The translations under genes were made by a program, and so were the position numbers. The notes under the pieces are model-generated. The model was not told the DNA's origin, searched no databases, and was given only the letters and a program-made list of their open reading frames with translations. Of a DNA stretch of 64,000 nt, positions 36,700 through 50,257 are shown in pieces. The stretch is taken from positions 4,960,001 to 5,024,000 of the forward strand of contig NW_025408669.1 in NCBI RefSeq assembly GCF_020360975.1, read 5' to 3'. The DNA is from Hirsutella rhossiliensis (lineage: Eukaryota > Ascomycota > Sordariomycetes > Hypocreales > Ophiocordycipitaceae). Position 1 is the first letter of the stretch. Every line of letters starts with the position of its first letter.

Positions 36700-38640
36700 A
36701 TTAAAAAATCGTTCCTAAAAAGCCTTTAAGCGCGCTACTCTTACTAAATATATCGACTTAAGTAAAGATCCCACTAATATACTATATACTTAATACTTTA
36801 AGGTAAAGAAGATAAATTATTAAAAAGCCGAAAATTCTTCGCGCTATAATAATTATATTACTAGTAGTCGTCCCTATTATAATAGTATTTTAGTAGCTTC
36901 TTTTTATAAGTATCTTTTAATTCTTTTTATATATAGTAGCTAATATATTTCTTTTTAGTAACTAAATTATTAGCGGAGCAGCGTAGGCTATATTCTAAAA
37001 AAGAGGAAGCTAAGGAAGCCTTATTAGAGCTTTAAGTATAGCTTATAAATCTTTAGTTATAAATATCTATCGCTATTAATCGTTTAGCTTATATTTAAAA
37101 GATTCGGAATTATATAAAGGAAAAGAGTTCTAAGTTATTTCGTTATAGTATCTAAGTAGTAGATACTAAGGATAGCGTTTTACCTATACTTAATATATAT
37201 AGGTATTAGGTGGTAAATAACTTATAATCTTTAGGCGTTCCTAATAAGGTAAATTAGTCCTTATTTAGTATTAGCGAGGAGTTTATAGATCTTAGTCCTT
37301 TAATCCCTCTTAAACCTTTTAGTAAAATTATTAAAGTAGAGACCTATAGTAGGTTAAGTACTTAAGTAGTTAATAAGTATTTTCTTTTAGTTTATATCCC
37401 ATTTACTTAATAAAGTATTCTTATTACTAACCTTATTTTCTTATATTTAGTATTTATTTAACTTTATATTCCTAATTATCGTTAACTTTAATTTTATCTT
37501 ATAGTTTAGCGCTTTATAGCGCTAGTTTTAATAATAAGATATAAAATATTAGGTATATCTATATTATTATTAGTAGCGAAAGTTTATAGTTAACTTTTAA
37601 AATAGTCTTCTTAACCTTAAACGGTCTAAGTTTCTTAAAATCTAATTTATTACTTAGTCGTTTTATTTTAATATTTCGTCGTATAAGGTAAACTATATCT
37701 CCCTCTTAAAAGATTAGTCCTTATAATCTTTTCCGATTATAGTAAGTAGATATTTATTCTCTAATAAATTAAAGTTCTTATTATATTTCTTTATATAATT
37801 CTTATAGTTAATCTACTTATAGTATTACTTATTCCGCTTATAGTCCTTATCGAGTAACCTTAAATACTGTTAGGTTATATCCGTAATTAGTATATACTAG
37901 TAAGAGCTTAGTTATTTCTATAACTAAGCTATTATAAGCTAGTTATACTATTAGTAGCTATTTAACTTAATTATTTTATTTATAGTTAATATAGTATTAT
38001 AAATATTATTTAAGCGTTTAGTTATATCGTTTTATTTATCTATTTATTTATAGGTAATAAGCTATACTAAGCTTATATTTTATCCTTAATTATACTATAA
38101 GAACTTACTAAAACTTAGCTATAAATATACTTCCTTTATTAGATATAATCTTATTTAGTAGTCTATAACTACTAATAATTATTTATAGGAATATATATAC
38201 TAGCTCTTTTATATTACTTACTTCTTTATATAGTAAGAAGTATCTATACTTTATTAATCTATTAGTAATAATAAATATACTATCGTACTTAACGTTAGTT
38301 ATAGGTTCTTTTAATAGTAGTAGCTTTATAATATAGTCGAAAGCTATTAACTCCTATAGTTTCTCTAGTACTAGTAGCGGTTATAATTCTCTATATAGTT
38401 TATATTATTTAGCTTTACTTTATATATAAAGTTTATATTCTTTAATAACTTATCGTACTACTTCTTTAAGCTATAGGAAGTTATATTATCGTTTAATCTA
38501 TTCTATTATCCTTTAGATTCCTTAGTATCTATATATTAGATATTTATATATATATTATATAACTTTATCTTATAATTTTAATAGTATCTAAACTTTATTT
38601 TTATATATTAGAACTTTTAAATATTCTATATTATATCCGT
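36700..38640 (-). pseudogene. gypsy integrase part, RIP-inactivated
   Basis: Minus-strand continuation of the gypsy pol after the nested copia. It is very AT-rich and no motif is intact. Assignment as integrase comes from its position between RNase H and the 3' LTR in a gypsy-order element. Confidence 0.5.
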
Positions 38641-38645
38641 TTAAT

Positions 38646-39120
38646 TCTTATAAGGAGAGATATAAGAAGTATATATAAAATATATAAAGGTGAAATTAGA
38701 AGTAAGGGGTTAGATAGGTAGGGTAGAGGGATTTAATTCTTATAGGAGTAGCAATAAAGGTAAGGGAGTAATCGTTATATTACCTTAATCCTCCTTCTTT
38801 CCTTTATCTAACGCCCCTCTTTATACCCGTCTAGCATCTTAATTAATAAAGAAGATCCTACTTAAAGAGGCTACTAATATCCCTTTAACTACCGAGCTTT
38901 TTACCGGTTTTTCCCTTCCTTTCTAGCCGTTGCCGGCACACCCGTCTTATCTCTCGCTACCTCTATAGGAAGCTATCGCTACTTATACCCCTACCCTCCT
39001 TTCTATACCTCTTTTTAACTCCTTCTTCCTTTTTCTATACCGGGTGTTTTTTAGCTTCCTTAGTCCCTCTTACTAAGGGATATCTCCGAGAACTACGAAA
39101 TTAAGCCACGCTTCGCGATA
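38646..39120 (-). repeat. copia family A 3' LTR (inverse)
   Basis: 475 bp. The plus strand starts TCTTATAAGG (RIP-changed) and ends CTTCGCGATA. Confidence 0.9.
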
Positions 39121-39399
39121 TACCCCCTTAGCTATAGCCTGCCCTTATAGTAAGGGCATAGCTAATATAGCTTCGGGCTAGTAAGCGTATAGAGGAGGTT
39201 CTTAGCTCTATACTTCTCCCTTTACTTAAGGAATATAGGGGCCCTTTTAGGTCCCTAGGCTCTTTTAGACCTACTTAAGGAAAAGGGGCCTAAAGAGGGG
39301 AAAGTCCTATAAGAAAGGGGGCCTTCTTTAAAGGGAAAAACCTAATAAAAATAAGGGGCCCTTTAAAAGGAAAAACCTCTTCTTTCTTCTTCGGCTATA

Positions 39400-42300
39400 G
39401 ACGTTACCTTCTCGTACGGGCTATTAGCTCCTCTCGTAGACTCTTAAGGCGGGCTTCTAAGGATAGCTTTTCTTAAACGTCTTCTAGCCTAATTTACTAT
39501 AAAAAGACAGCTAGCTTCTACTTTAGTAAGGGCTTCGTAAGACCGTTAGCTTTTATCGATGCTGTTAGAACCTAACAGACGGAAATAAGTCCCCTTTAGA
39601 CCTCTTAGCGTAACTAATACTAGTAGATATTAATATACCGTAGCTAGGTCGATAACTTACTATTTTCTATAAGAATTCGTATAGTCTATATATTATCGTA
39701 TTTTATAGCTAACGGGGTCGGGATTTATAGTTATAGAGATATTAGTAGCCGGCTAAGGAAAATCGCTTCTTTTAACGCTTTTAAAAGAGCTAGTAGCTCT
39801 GCCTTAGTATTAGAAGTCGTAACGGAGGCCTACTTTAAAGCTTTCTAAGTAATAGTTCCTCTAAAAAGGGATATAATATACCCTTATAAGCTCTTTCTAT
39901 CTAAGGAATTATCTATAAAGGACGAATCGCTTAAATAAAGGAAGATTTTAGTAGCTTATTTCCTTCCCTACCCTCTTAGGCATAGACTATATAATCTCGT
40001 TAAATAAAGATAAAGGATAACTCTATCTACTACTTCTTAATGCCTAGGGCTAGGATTCTAGTTATACCTAGCTAGCCGGGAGACTATAAAAGAGATATCC
40101 GGTCTAGTAGAAATAGCTAAAAAAAGTAAGGAGCCTACCTTCTATTAATATTAGTATTTCTCTTGCTCCCTAGCTTAAAAGGACGGATTAGGTAAAAGCT
40201 CTTTATCTAATATAGGTATAGAGGGAAGCTTCTTATCGAAGGATTTACGGAGGAATTTATAAGCGACCTTATCGATATAGGCGTCCTAGGTAAGCTAGAT
40301 AGTCCGTTAGGACCTATTCTAAAGGATTCGTATCCCTAAGAACTACTTTAGCTCCCTTAGCCTAGTTATCTTATACCTTTATTATAGGCCTCGTATAGCC
40401 TCCCTTATAATAGCTTCTTCTTCTTTTAGGTACGCCTAGATAATATCGTTAATATAGAAAAAGACCGTGATTTTACCCTTCTATATTATATACGGTTCCT
40501 AAGGGACTTTCGTAAAGCCTAGGGCTTTAAGGGAATCTATTAAATGCTATTACTAAAGAAGGGGTAATCTTCGTAGTCTATATAGAGCTTTCCTAAGCTA
40601 TAGAACCTTTCCTAGCTATTAAAAGCCTAGTAAAAGGCGTATATAAATAACTTCTTCTTCTTCCTTAAGTAAATAGTTAATAAAGGCGTTAACTATATCT
40701 ATCTAGTTAAGTTCGAGGTCGAATTCTACTACTATACCTATAAGGGTCTAAAAGGACATCCCTACTAAGGTAGTTGCCCTAGTAGGTAGAACCCCTTTTT
40801 CCTATTAATTCTTATAGATAACTAGCTAGGCTTTGCACTTTTAAAAGAAGCCGTGTTTATTAGTCTTATAGATAAAGACCTACTTATAGCTAAGGACCTA
40901 TTTTCCTCTTACCTTTTCCTTAAGGACCTCTTCGAAAGACCCTATTTCTTCGTATAAGGCTAGGTAGTCTTTCTAGGCCTAGAAAAACTAGTCTTTAAAG
41001 GGGTGTTTTTCTAGCTACTTTTAGTTTACTAGTAGGTCCGGGAGGTCTCTTTTATATACCTTCCTTACTAATATTAGCTTAAATAGCCGGCCTACTATAA
41101 ACGCTCTATAGGAACCGTCTTTTAATAGCGTTAGATAGAAGTCGGAAAAACGATCGAAATAAGGGAGAAACTAGTCTTCTTTTATATTAAGCCCTATACC
41201 TTCCTTTGCTTTTTAAAGCAGGGATAAAAAAGCAGCCGGGTAATCCTTTAAGAGAGGTGCCTTTCCTACCCCCTTAGGGGTTAAGATAGGAAGACTAACT
41301 AAAAAGCTACTTTTAGATCTTCTTCTTACGTAGGAGGAGGCATAGGTAGGTAGGCGTATTCTAGCTTTACCGCTTTCTTATAGTCTCCTTCTTCGTCTAG
41401 ATTATCTAATCTAGTAGCTTCCTCTTCTTCTTCTTCGAAGTTAGCGTTATCCTCGACTACTTTAACGTTAGTTTCTTCTTCCGTTTCCTTATCTAAGACC
41501 TCTTCTTAAGACTATTAGGAAGGGGGGATTTAAATCTTCTAAATTAGCTAACGTTAAGAGAGTAAGAAGGGCTATTAATCCCTCTTTTTATCGAAGAAAC
41601 TAGATTCGTTAAAAATTATATCCCTAGTCGAAATAACCTTTTATAAAAGAGGAATCTAGATCTAGAAGATATTTATAGAATTATAACTAATAAGGTACCT
41701 AATAAAGGCTCTTAGATTAAGCTTTCTTTTCTTCTTCCTTTTTAGCTATATATCGGTAGTTATTACGTATGCCTTATAGCTATAGGCATAAAGGTAGGCT
41801 AGTAAGGCCCTCTTCTTCGTAAAGAGCTTAAGGGGGGATTTCTAGTTTATTCCTTAGTTTAGTCCCCTAGGGTCCTTAGGGTCCCTTAAGGTCCGGTTCT
41901 AAAGGTAATAGGCGGTCTTAACGACTTCCCTTTAAAGGTCGTATAGAAGCCTTATAGTAAGTCTTATCGTACGGGCCCTTTCTATTATAGCACCCCCTAA
42001 TCTCTCTACCCCTCCGTTCTAGGCCTAGGTATTCGGTGCTAATAGGAGGGGTAAAATGCCCCTTTTTCGAAGCTAATTTAAGATATCCTTTATAAATAGC
42101 TCTCTATTAGACCGTATCTTCTTTACCTCGTAGCTAAAGTAGGATTTTATCTAGTTAATAAAGTCCTAGAGGGCAGACTAGTTATACTTACTTAGGTAGG
42201 TCCGTAAGAAATAGGGGAAAACCATCCCTAAAAAAGCGTCTATAAAGAATATTACCCTAACGAAGCTTTCTTAATCCTTAGAGACGTCGGTCTAATCGAC

Positions 42301-44440
42301 CTAAATTTCCTTATATAGCTAGTCCGGCCGTATTAAGGTCCGTCTAGAAATTCGTCTCCTAGTCTTCCCTTAGCCGTAGTATTTATATTCGACGGTCTTT
42401 AGGCCCCTTATTTATATGCTTTATTATTAACCTAGCTTATATAAAGCTAGGGGGCCTAGGTAACTAAGTCGTGCGTGCTAAAGAAGACCGTCTCCTTAGG
42501 CTATTAAAAGAGGGTCCTTAGATCCTACCCTCTTAGTAGGGAAAGCTAACTTCTTAAGTAGTTCCTTCCTAAAGATAGGTCGGAATTCGAGAATAAATTA
42601 ACCGAATTTTTCCTCGATAAGCCCAATAGTCTAATTCTTCTAGACTAGCCTTATAGGCTTAGACGTTATATCCTAGAAGGTTCCTTCCTCTTAAAAAAGG
42701 CGGAAGGAAATTAAGCTCGTTAAAAATCGAGGGTAAAAAGCTACCCTTTTTCTTCGAAGAATTTATATAGATCCGTTAGGTAATTTCATTGTAAAATTTA
42801 CCCTTCTATATCCCTTTATCCGTATAGTTAATTCCCTAGCAATAAGATATTCCCTTTATGCCTTCCTAAAGGACTAGAATCGTAAGAGTATATTATAGAT
42901 ATCGAGGGAAGTACTAGAGTTAAAGATAGCTAATTTTCGTAGGGGATAATTAGAGGGCTCTAACGGTTGGTTTTAGCCTTATTAATCCGTAGGAAAGATA
43001 AAGGCCGGATTTACTATACTAACGATTCTTCCTTAAATTTACGGCTCGAATAAGGGCAGCGGCGTTAGTTACTATTTCTTAGCAACCTAAATCTCGTCTA
43101 TTTTCTTTTATAACGAGGGGTCCTCCTTAAGAGACTATTATACTATTTCTTATAGCCTCTTTAAAGGGTTAACTCCTTTTAGTCGGTTTTCCTTAAAGAC
43201 CTACTAGTAGTCTTCTAGCCGATAGGGCTTTTTATATATTTAGTAGGTAGGTCGATTCCTCCTTATATATTGTTTCTTCGAGGAATCCTTGTCTTAGTCT
43301 AGAAGGTCTGCTTAAAAACCCCCCCTTTTTACCCCTTATTACTAATTTTAACGAAGAGGTTCGATTTCGACTAGTTCCCTAATTTTTTAACTAACGGACT
43401 AAAAGGTCTATTAGGGGACTAGTTAGGCCGGTCTAACTAATAGGACCGGGGCCGGGCCCGGAGTAAGATATAGAGCCGGGAACGGGCCTAGGGCCATAGC
43501 TATAGTTAACGACGGCGTTAAGGCTCTCGAAGGAGGAGGAGCCGAAGGAGCAATAGCCGTAGTAGCAGTAGCGGGGGCCGTAGTAATAGGGGCTATAGCA
43601 GCTATAGGTCGAGCCGTCTAGGTCGAGTGCTAGCTACGAAGGAATAAGACTGCTTACTATTATACTCTAGTAGCTTCTTTATCTAGTTCCTAGCTAGCTT
43701 CTTAAAAGATAGTCGAGTAACCGTTACTTATAGGCTTTATTAGTAGAGATATATCCTATAGCTACTAGCCGGAAAGAGCTTTTATAAGGAAGTATTAGTT
43801 AGCTTCCTTAAGGATTTCTTCCTACTTAGCTAGCTACGAAGAAGCTAGTAGGTTCCTAGTAGAAAAGGCTCCTAGGTATACCGTATAGGTCTTCTTAATA
43901 CGGTTAGTTATATAGCCCCTTAAGGGAGCTATTAAGGTCTCGAGCTTTAAAAGCTACTACCTAGGAGTCTCTTCCTCTTAAAGAGAGATTAGCTTTACGG
44001 TACTAATAGATTCCGTTATCGCCGTATAAGCAGCCGTTAATAGCTTCGTTTTATAGAGGTATTCCTTTTAGTAACTCTCGTAGTCGCCTAAGGTAGTAGA
44101 AAAAGCTCTCTATTATATAGAGGTTAGTTTAAAGAAGAGGGAAGCTCCCTCTATAAAGTCCGTTGCCCTAGGACGAAGAGGGGGCTCGAGAGGGTCCTAC
44201 TTATTAAAAAAGACTAAATTATAGATAGTCCTATCTATATAAGCCTATAGCTCCTTTACCTACTTATCCTAATCTTAGGGCTCTATAAGAATCGTCCTAT
44301 AGACCGTAGGGATAGTAAAGGAGTCGTTTTTCGATATTATTATAGGGGAAGGGTAGAAAAGTTAGTTAAAAATCAGCTTTTTTAGTAAGAGGGGTAAAAG
44401 GGAGCTATAAGGGATATAAGAAGGGTACCTTTTATAGTAG
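39400..44440 (-). pseudogene. copia family A gag-pol, RIP-inactivated
   Basis: Minus-strand copy of the same polyprotein as 28,450-33,470, with RNase H at about 39,500-40,050, RT about 40,100-41,000, integrase about 41,700-42,550 and gag about 43,100-44,300. The RT active site near 40,431-40,460 reads Y-I-N-D on the minus strand instead of YVDD, a RIP-type change, whereas the 27,639 copy keeps YVDD. Comparing the two copies base by base would recover much of the ancestral sequence. Confidence 0.85.
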
Positions 44441-44480
44441 CTAGAAGGTATAGGAATACTATTCCTCCTAGGCTTATAAC

Positions 44481-44955
44481 TCTTACGAGGAGAGATATAA
44501 GAAGTATATATAAAATATATAAAGGTAAAATTAGAAGTAAGGGGTTAGATAGGTAGGGCAAAGGGATTTAATTCTTATAGGAGCAGTAATAAAGGTAAGG
44601 GAGTAATCGTTATATTGCCTTAATGCTCCTTCTTTCCTCTATCTAACGCCCCTCTTTATACCTGTCTAGCATCTTAATTAATAAAGAAGATCCTACTTAA
44701 AGAAGCTACTAATATCCCTTTAACTACTAAGCTTTTTACTAGTTTTTCCCCTCCTTTCTAGCCGTTGCTAGTATATCCGTCTTATCTCTCGCTACCTTTA
44801 TAGGAAGCTATCGCTACTTATGCCCCTACCATCCTTTCTATACCTCTTTTTAGCTCCTTCTTCCTTTTTCTATACCGGGTGTTTTTTAGCTTCCTTAGTC
44901 CCTCTTATTAAAGGATATCTCCGAGAACTATAAAATTAAGCTACGCTTCGCGATA
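44481..44955 (-). repeat. copia family A 5' LTR (inverse)
   Basis: 475 bp. The plus strand starts TCTTACGAGG and ends CTTCGCGATA, followed by the TTAAT target duplication. Confidence 0.9.
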
Positions 44956-44960
44956 TTAAT

Positions 44961-47900
44961 ACTTTATATTCTTTTATCTATTTTAAGATCTTTTAATATA
45001 TTAAGTTATTAAGTTATACTTTAAATATTATATTTACTATTATTATTAGTAGTTCCCGTTTTTATTAATTTCTAAGAGCTATCTTTTCGCTATAAGTGCC
45101 CTTATATCGTAGTTACTTTATCGACTAAGGGTATTAGCTTAACTATTTTCTATTCCTTTTCTATAGATTATTTTATAGTCGAATTCTAATAAATATTCGG
45201 CCTATTAGATCTATCGTCCGTTTAACTATTATATCGTTATAAAATATAAGATATTCTTATAATCTATATAGACCTTAGCTTTATATTTACTTCTAAAAAG
45301 GTAGTATTAAAATTCCTTAAAAGCTTAAATAATTATAAGGAATTCTTTATTATAGATAAGGTAATTAAGTTCTACGCTATATAGCTTCTTTAAGTAGAAT
45401 ATAATTAGTTATAGTCTTCCTTTATTATCTTTTTATCTAATTTATACTCTTATAGTAAAGTCTAATATATTAGTTTTAAGTTCGATTTATTATTTTAAAT
45501 TAAAGGTAGTTAAGACTAGTTCTTATATAATTATAGCTTTAATATATTTAAAAGCTTCGTTAGCTTTATCGTCCTATATAAATTCTTTTTCCTTCTTTAT
45601 TAAGTTATATAGTAGTACTATAATCTTTCTAAAATCTTAAATAAATCGTTAATAGTAATTTATAAATCCTAGGAAACTTTATATATCCTTAACGTTCTTT
45701 AATATTAACTATTCTTTAACTAAGTTAATCTTATCTTATTATATTTATATCTCTCTTAGTAAGATTATATATCTAAGAAAGTCTACTTCTTATATATAGA
45801 ACTTACTTTTCTTTAGTTTAACTAGTAACTTTATATTCTAAAGTACGCGGAGTACCTTATAAATATATTCCTTATATTCTTCTAAGGTATCTAAGTAGAT
45901 TAAGATATTATCTAGGTATACTACTATAAAGATATCTAAGTATTTATATAGGATATTATTAATTATCTATTAAAAGGTAGCTAGTATATTTATAAGTCTA
46001 AATAGTATTACTAGATATTTAAATAGTCCGAATTTCGTTTTAAAGGCTATTATTTATTTATATCCCTTTTTTATATATATTAAGTTATAAGCGCCTTTAA
46101 GGTTAAGGGCTATAAACTATTTTTTACTATATAGTTAATTTTATAGTTTTATTATAAGCGGTAATAGTATTCGGTCCTTTATTATAATATTATTTAAGCG
46201 TCTATAGTTAATAACTAGTTATAGCTTACTATTTTTCTTTAAAATAAATATAACTAAGTAGCTTACTTTAGATATTAATATTTATATATATCCCTTTTAT
46301 AGATTCTTATTAAGGTAGTCGCGTAGCGAGTTACTTTTTATTTAAGTTATAGATCTTATAGAACGTCGGCGTTATTCTATCTTTAAGATAAATTTTATAG
46401 TCCTATTAGCTATATTTAAGTAACCCTATCTTAAGTTCTTCCTTAAAGAGTTTATTATATTTCTAGTATTCTTAAGGGATATTCTTTATTTTATTTTATA
46501 GGCTTTATTCTTTCTCTTAAGAGCTAGTTTCTCTTAACTTAAGCTCTTTATTAATTTATTTAAGGTCTTTCCTTAAAGTAGTAATAACTCTTTAAATCTT
46601 TATATTATATCCTTTATTCTATTTATATCGGATACTAAGTTATATAGCTATATTAGTTAGTATATAGGTCTTATTAATTAATTTTATTATATCCGCTAGT
46701 TTAGTTATTATTTTTATTTATATTATTAAAGCCTATAATAATTTACTTAAATAGTTATTCTTTTTATCCTATTTAGTAGCTAAATTATTATAAAATTTTA
46801 CTTTCTTTTAAATCTACTAGTCCTAGAAACTTATATCTTTATTTTAACGTAGCTAGCTAGTTTTCTAGTTAATTAATAGGTTACTCTCTTATAGCTATAA
46901 AAGCCTTAGTATAAGGTTATATTCTTTAATATCTATAATATTAAAGTTAACTTATTTATTATAGCCCTAGATATTAATATTAAAGTAATTAATCTCTATA
47001 TTAATAATTCTATTATTATAGTTAAAGGCTTCTCCTTTAATATTTATAAGTTTATATAGATCTTTCTTATATCTCTATATAAGTTAGTAACGATTAATAA
47101 CTTTAAGTAAAATATAATTACTTATTATACTATAGTTTAAAAGTATATATATATAATATCCTATAATTTAGATATCTAATACTATTTAGTCGCTATAGCT
47201 TACCGTTACTATATATAAGGTCCTTAGATCTTATTATATCGTGCTAGTCTATAGCCCTTTTATAGATAGTATACCTTATTTTTTACTTAGTCTTTATTTA
47301 TTTTATTTAAGTATTCTTCTTTAATTTATTTTTAATATTATTTCTTTATATTTTCGTTATATAGTATTATATTAAGGCTTAAGAAAGTAATTTCTTATAG
47401 CTAATCGAAGATTTCTTATTTCTTAATACTATATCGTTTATATTATACTACTTCGTAGTTAATTATATACTATACTTTATAATTTTATTCGTTTTTATAT
47501 TAAAGGTTAAGTTTTTATTTAGCGTCTTTTTATTTTTTATATAGTATTTCTATATTAATTTTTCCTTAGTTAAATATAGCTTATAGCCTTTATATATATT
47601 ACTAATAATCTTTTAATATACCGTTATATCGTTTATACTATCCTTATACTTTTTCGTATTTATAAACTTTATAGTTTAGGTATATATATTCGTTATAATC
47701 TTCCTTATTATATTAAACTTATTATATAAGTCTTTAAAAGATTAAGGGTTCGGATACCTTAAAGTAAGTAGCGTTATACTATTCCTTTATCTTAGCGTAT
47801 TTATAGATTTTATATATCTTTAAAAGACATCTTATTAATAAACCGTAATTATCGCGGTATTTAAGTAATATACTATAATTAGCTTTTAATAATATAACTT

Positions 47901-49790
47901 AGTTATTTAAGTAGCGTTAATCGATTTTCTAGTAGTTTAGTTCTATACTTAGGTAAGGTTTTAAAAGTACTTATCCTTTAAACCTTACTAAGAAGGCATT
48001 ATATTATACTTTTATCTAAAAGTATATTATATAATCTAAGTAAACGTATAATATCTATAAAATATACTTATAGTACTTATAAGTAAGTAGTATTTATAAA
48101 TTATTTTTAAATTCTTTTTATAGGTACTATTTTTATTATAAAGCTATAAAGGTATTAACTATAGTAATAGCTATTATATAGTTTCTTCTATATAATACCG
48201 GTTAATATTAAATTAATATAGCTTATTAGTTTTCTATAAGAATTTAAGGTATTTATTAAGTTTTAATTTTAAGTATTTCTTTAAATTCTTTAAAGTATAG
48301 AGCGTATTCTTTAATTATAGTATTTTCCCTTAATAGCGAGGGTAGTAGTATAAGTTCGTTCTTATCTTTCGTTTCTCTAAGTATTTCTTATTTTTTAGAG
48401 CTTATATTATTAATACTTTATTATTCCTCTTTAGGTTATTATCTAAGTTTTATAAGTATAAGGGCTATATCTATATCTTTTTTATTATATTATTTATAGA
48501 CTACCTATTATTATTATTAATTTTTATTTTATATATCTTCTTAAAATCGTTTACCGTTCTTCTTAATCTAGTTTTAAGAGACTCCTTTAGGATATAGGTA
48601 TTCTAGTTCTATAAATTTAACTTATCTCTATATTTTAAGATCCCTTTATTATATTATTATAAGGGCTTTTTTTAATAGCTTTAGAAACTATCTAGTACTA
48701 TTCTTATCGCTTAAGTATACTATATATTTATCGTTATAGTATATAGTCTAACTAAGGAGTTTATACTTTAGTTCCTATTTAATAGTAGCGTTTAAGTATT
48801 TCTTACCTTTTAAGGCTAGTGCTTAGTAGGTCCTTCTCTTTATAAGGTTATCTATATTCTTTAAAGTAATATCTAAGTTTCCTATAGTTAAAATATTTTC
48901 CTTTACTTTTCTATATTATATCTAGATCTATCTTACCTAGGTTAGTTATATAGGCGTAGGTAATAGGAGTTTTACGCTTCTTTTTATAGTTAGCGCGTTA
49001 GTTAAAGTTATTCTTATAAGAAAGGTTTTAGTTTCCTCTTCCTTATTTCTTTTCTTAGCGTTGCGTATACTATCTATCGTCGATTCGTACTACTATAGCG
49101 ATATAGTTTAAAAGGCCGTTAGGTCGATCTTCCTTATAGAGTTCGTCCTTAACTTCTTCCTTAAGTCTATCGTAGAATTATAATATAAGGGGTTCGTTAT
49201 CTTATTTTAGTTTTAAGGTAACTTTATAGAATTTAATAGTATAGTCCGATACTAAGGTCCTTTATTAGAGTTCTTAAAGTTTCTATTTAGCTTCTTATTC
49301 TTTATTAGTTATTTTAAATACCTTAGTAATAGCTTCTTTAAATCCTTAGAAACTAGTAAAGACTTTATCTATTTCGCTATTTTATTATATTAGTTAATTA
49401 TCGAGATAGTCCCTAATAATAGGTCTAAACTAAGTAAGTACTATTCTAGATAAATAATTTCCTATATAAAGTACCTTTTCGACTAGGTTTAAAAGTTTTA
49501 TTAAGTAGAACTAGTAGTAGGCCTTAAATTAAGTAAGAAAGTCTTAAAGAGTACTATAAGTACCGTTAAATAGTCCTAGCTACTTTAGTTTAACTACTTC
49601 TTTAAAGTCCCTAACTTATCTATTACCTCCTCTATTCCTAAGTAACTATACCTCTTATTAAAAGGTAATAATCTTACGTATTATATCCTAAGGTAATATA
49701 GTAGCTCTAGAGTTAGTTAATCTAGTTTACTATATAAGTATATTAATAGTTATAATATTACTTAGAGTAATATAGTATTATACTAAATAA
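44961..49790 (-). pseudogene. gypsy gag, protease, RT and RNase H, RIP-inactivated
   Basis: The minus strand around 46,220-46,010 reads VINYRRLN, then IKDR and LPLI, then ALNLKGAYNLIYIKKGY and IIAFKTKFGLFKY. This is the standard gypsy RT sequence (VDYR-LN, KDRYPLP, LDL-GAYN-IRI-EGDEWKTAF-T-YG-FEY) with RIP changes. The part nearer 45,100-45,600 fits RNase H. Upstream (46,500-49,700) gag and protease are only positional. The order confirms Ty3/gypsy on the minus strand. Confidence 0.8.
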
Positions 49791-49800
49791 GAGCTTTTAA

Positions 49801-50252
49801 TATATAACGACTAGTATTATTCCTAAAGGATAAACCTATTAAGGGGTTTATATTAGTAGATATAATAAGGCGTAGGCTAAGTAATAATAAGTATATTACG
49901 TTAGTAATAAGTTAGAGGTCGTAGACTATAGACTATAACTAAGTAATTAGAATTAAAGATAGAATTATAATAAAGATCTATATTAAAAGCTAGAGAGCTA
50001 TCTATTTAAAGGAGTAAAAGTAGGTAGCTATATATACCTATAGAGACTATCCTTAGATTATAGGCCTAGCTATAATCCCTAACGTTAGATCGTATAGAGC
50101 GTAGTAATCTCGTTAAACTTAGATTACTTAGATCTCTATAATCCCCTCGATCCTATACCTATTAGATAGTTATGCCGACTATTTATCCGTTAGACCGTGT
50201 TACGTGCTTAATACGGTCGACCGTTAGCGGCCTAGTAGCTATGGTCGTAATA
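49801..50252 (-). repeat. gypsy 5' LTR
   Basis: About 452 bp, partner of 36,094-36,543. It ends GGTCGTAATA, directly followed by the CTAAG duplication. The left end is placed to within a few bases. Confidence 0.85.
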
Positions 50253-50257
50253 CTAAG

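Larger units (their letters stand above)
38646..44955 (-). mobile_element. Ty1/copia family A element, complete, nested in gypsy, RIP-inactivated
   Basis: A 6,310-bp minus-strand copy with two 475-bp LTRs (38,646-39,120 and 44,481-44,955). TTAAT flanks both ends (38,641-38,645 and 44,956-44,960), a perfect 5-bp target duplication. The complement of the polypurine tract (taccccctta) follows the left LTR, and the complement of the primer-binding site (aggcttataac) precedes the right LTR. It is collinear with 27,639-34,265 in inverse orientation, but 317 bp shorter. Confidence 0.92.
36094..50252 (-). mobile_element. Ty3/gypsy element hosting a nested copia, RIP-inactivated
   Basis: Two direct repeats of about 450 bp (36,094-36,543 and 49,801-50,252) bound a minus-strand gypsy element. 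CTAAG is on both outer sides (36,089-36,093 and 50,253-50,257), a 5-bp target duplication. A family A copia with its own duplication sits inside at 38,646-44,955. Removing it leaves 7,844 bp, a normal gypsy length. On the minus strand the order is gag near 49,700-48,300, then protease, RT around 46,260-45,900 and RNase H about 45,600-45,000, and after the copia the integrase part at 38,640-36,700. Confidence 0.9.
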
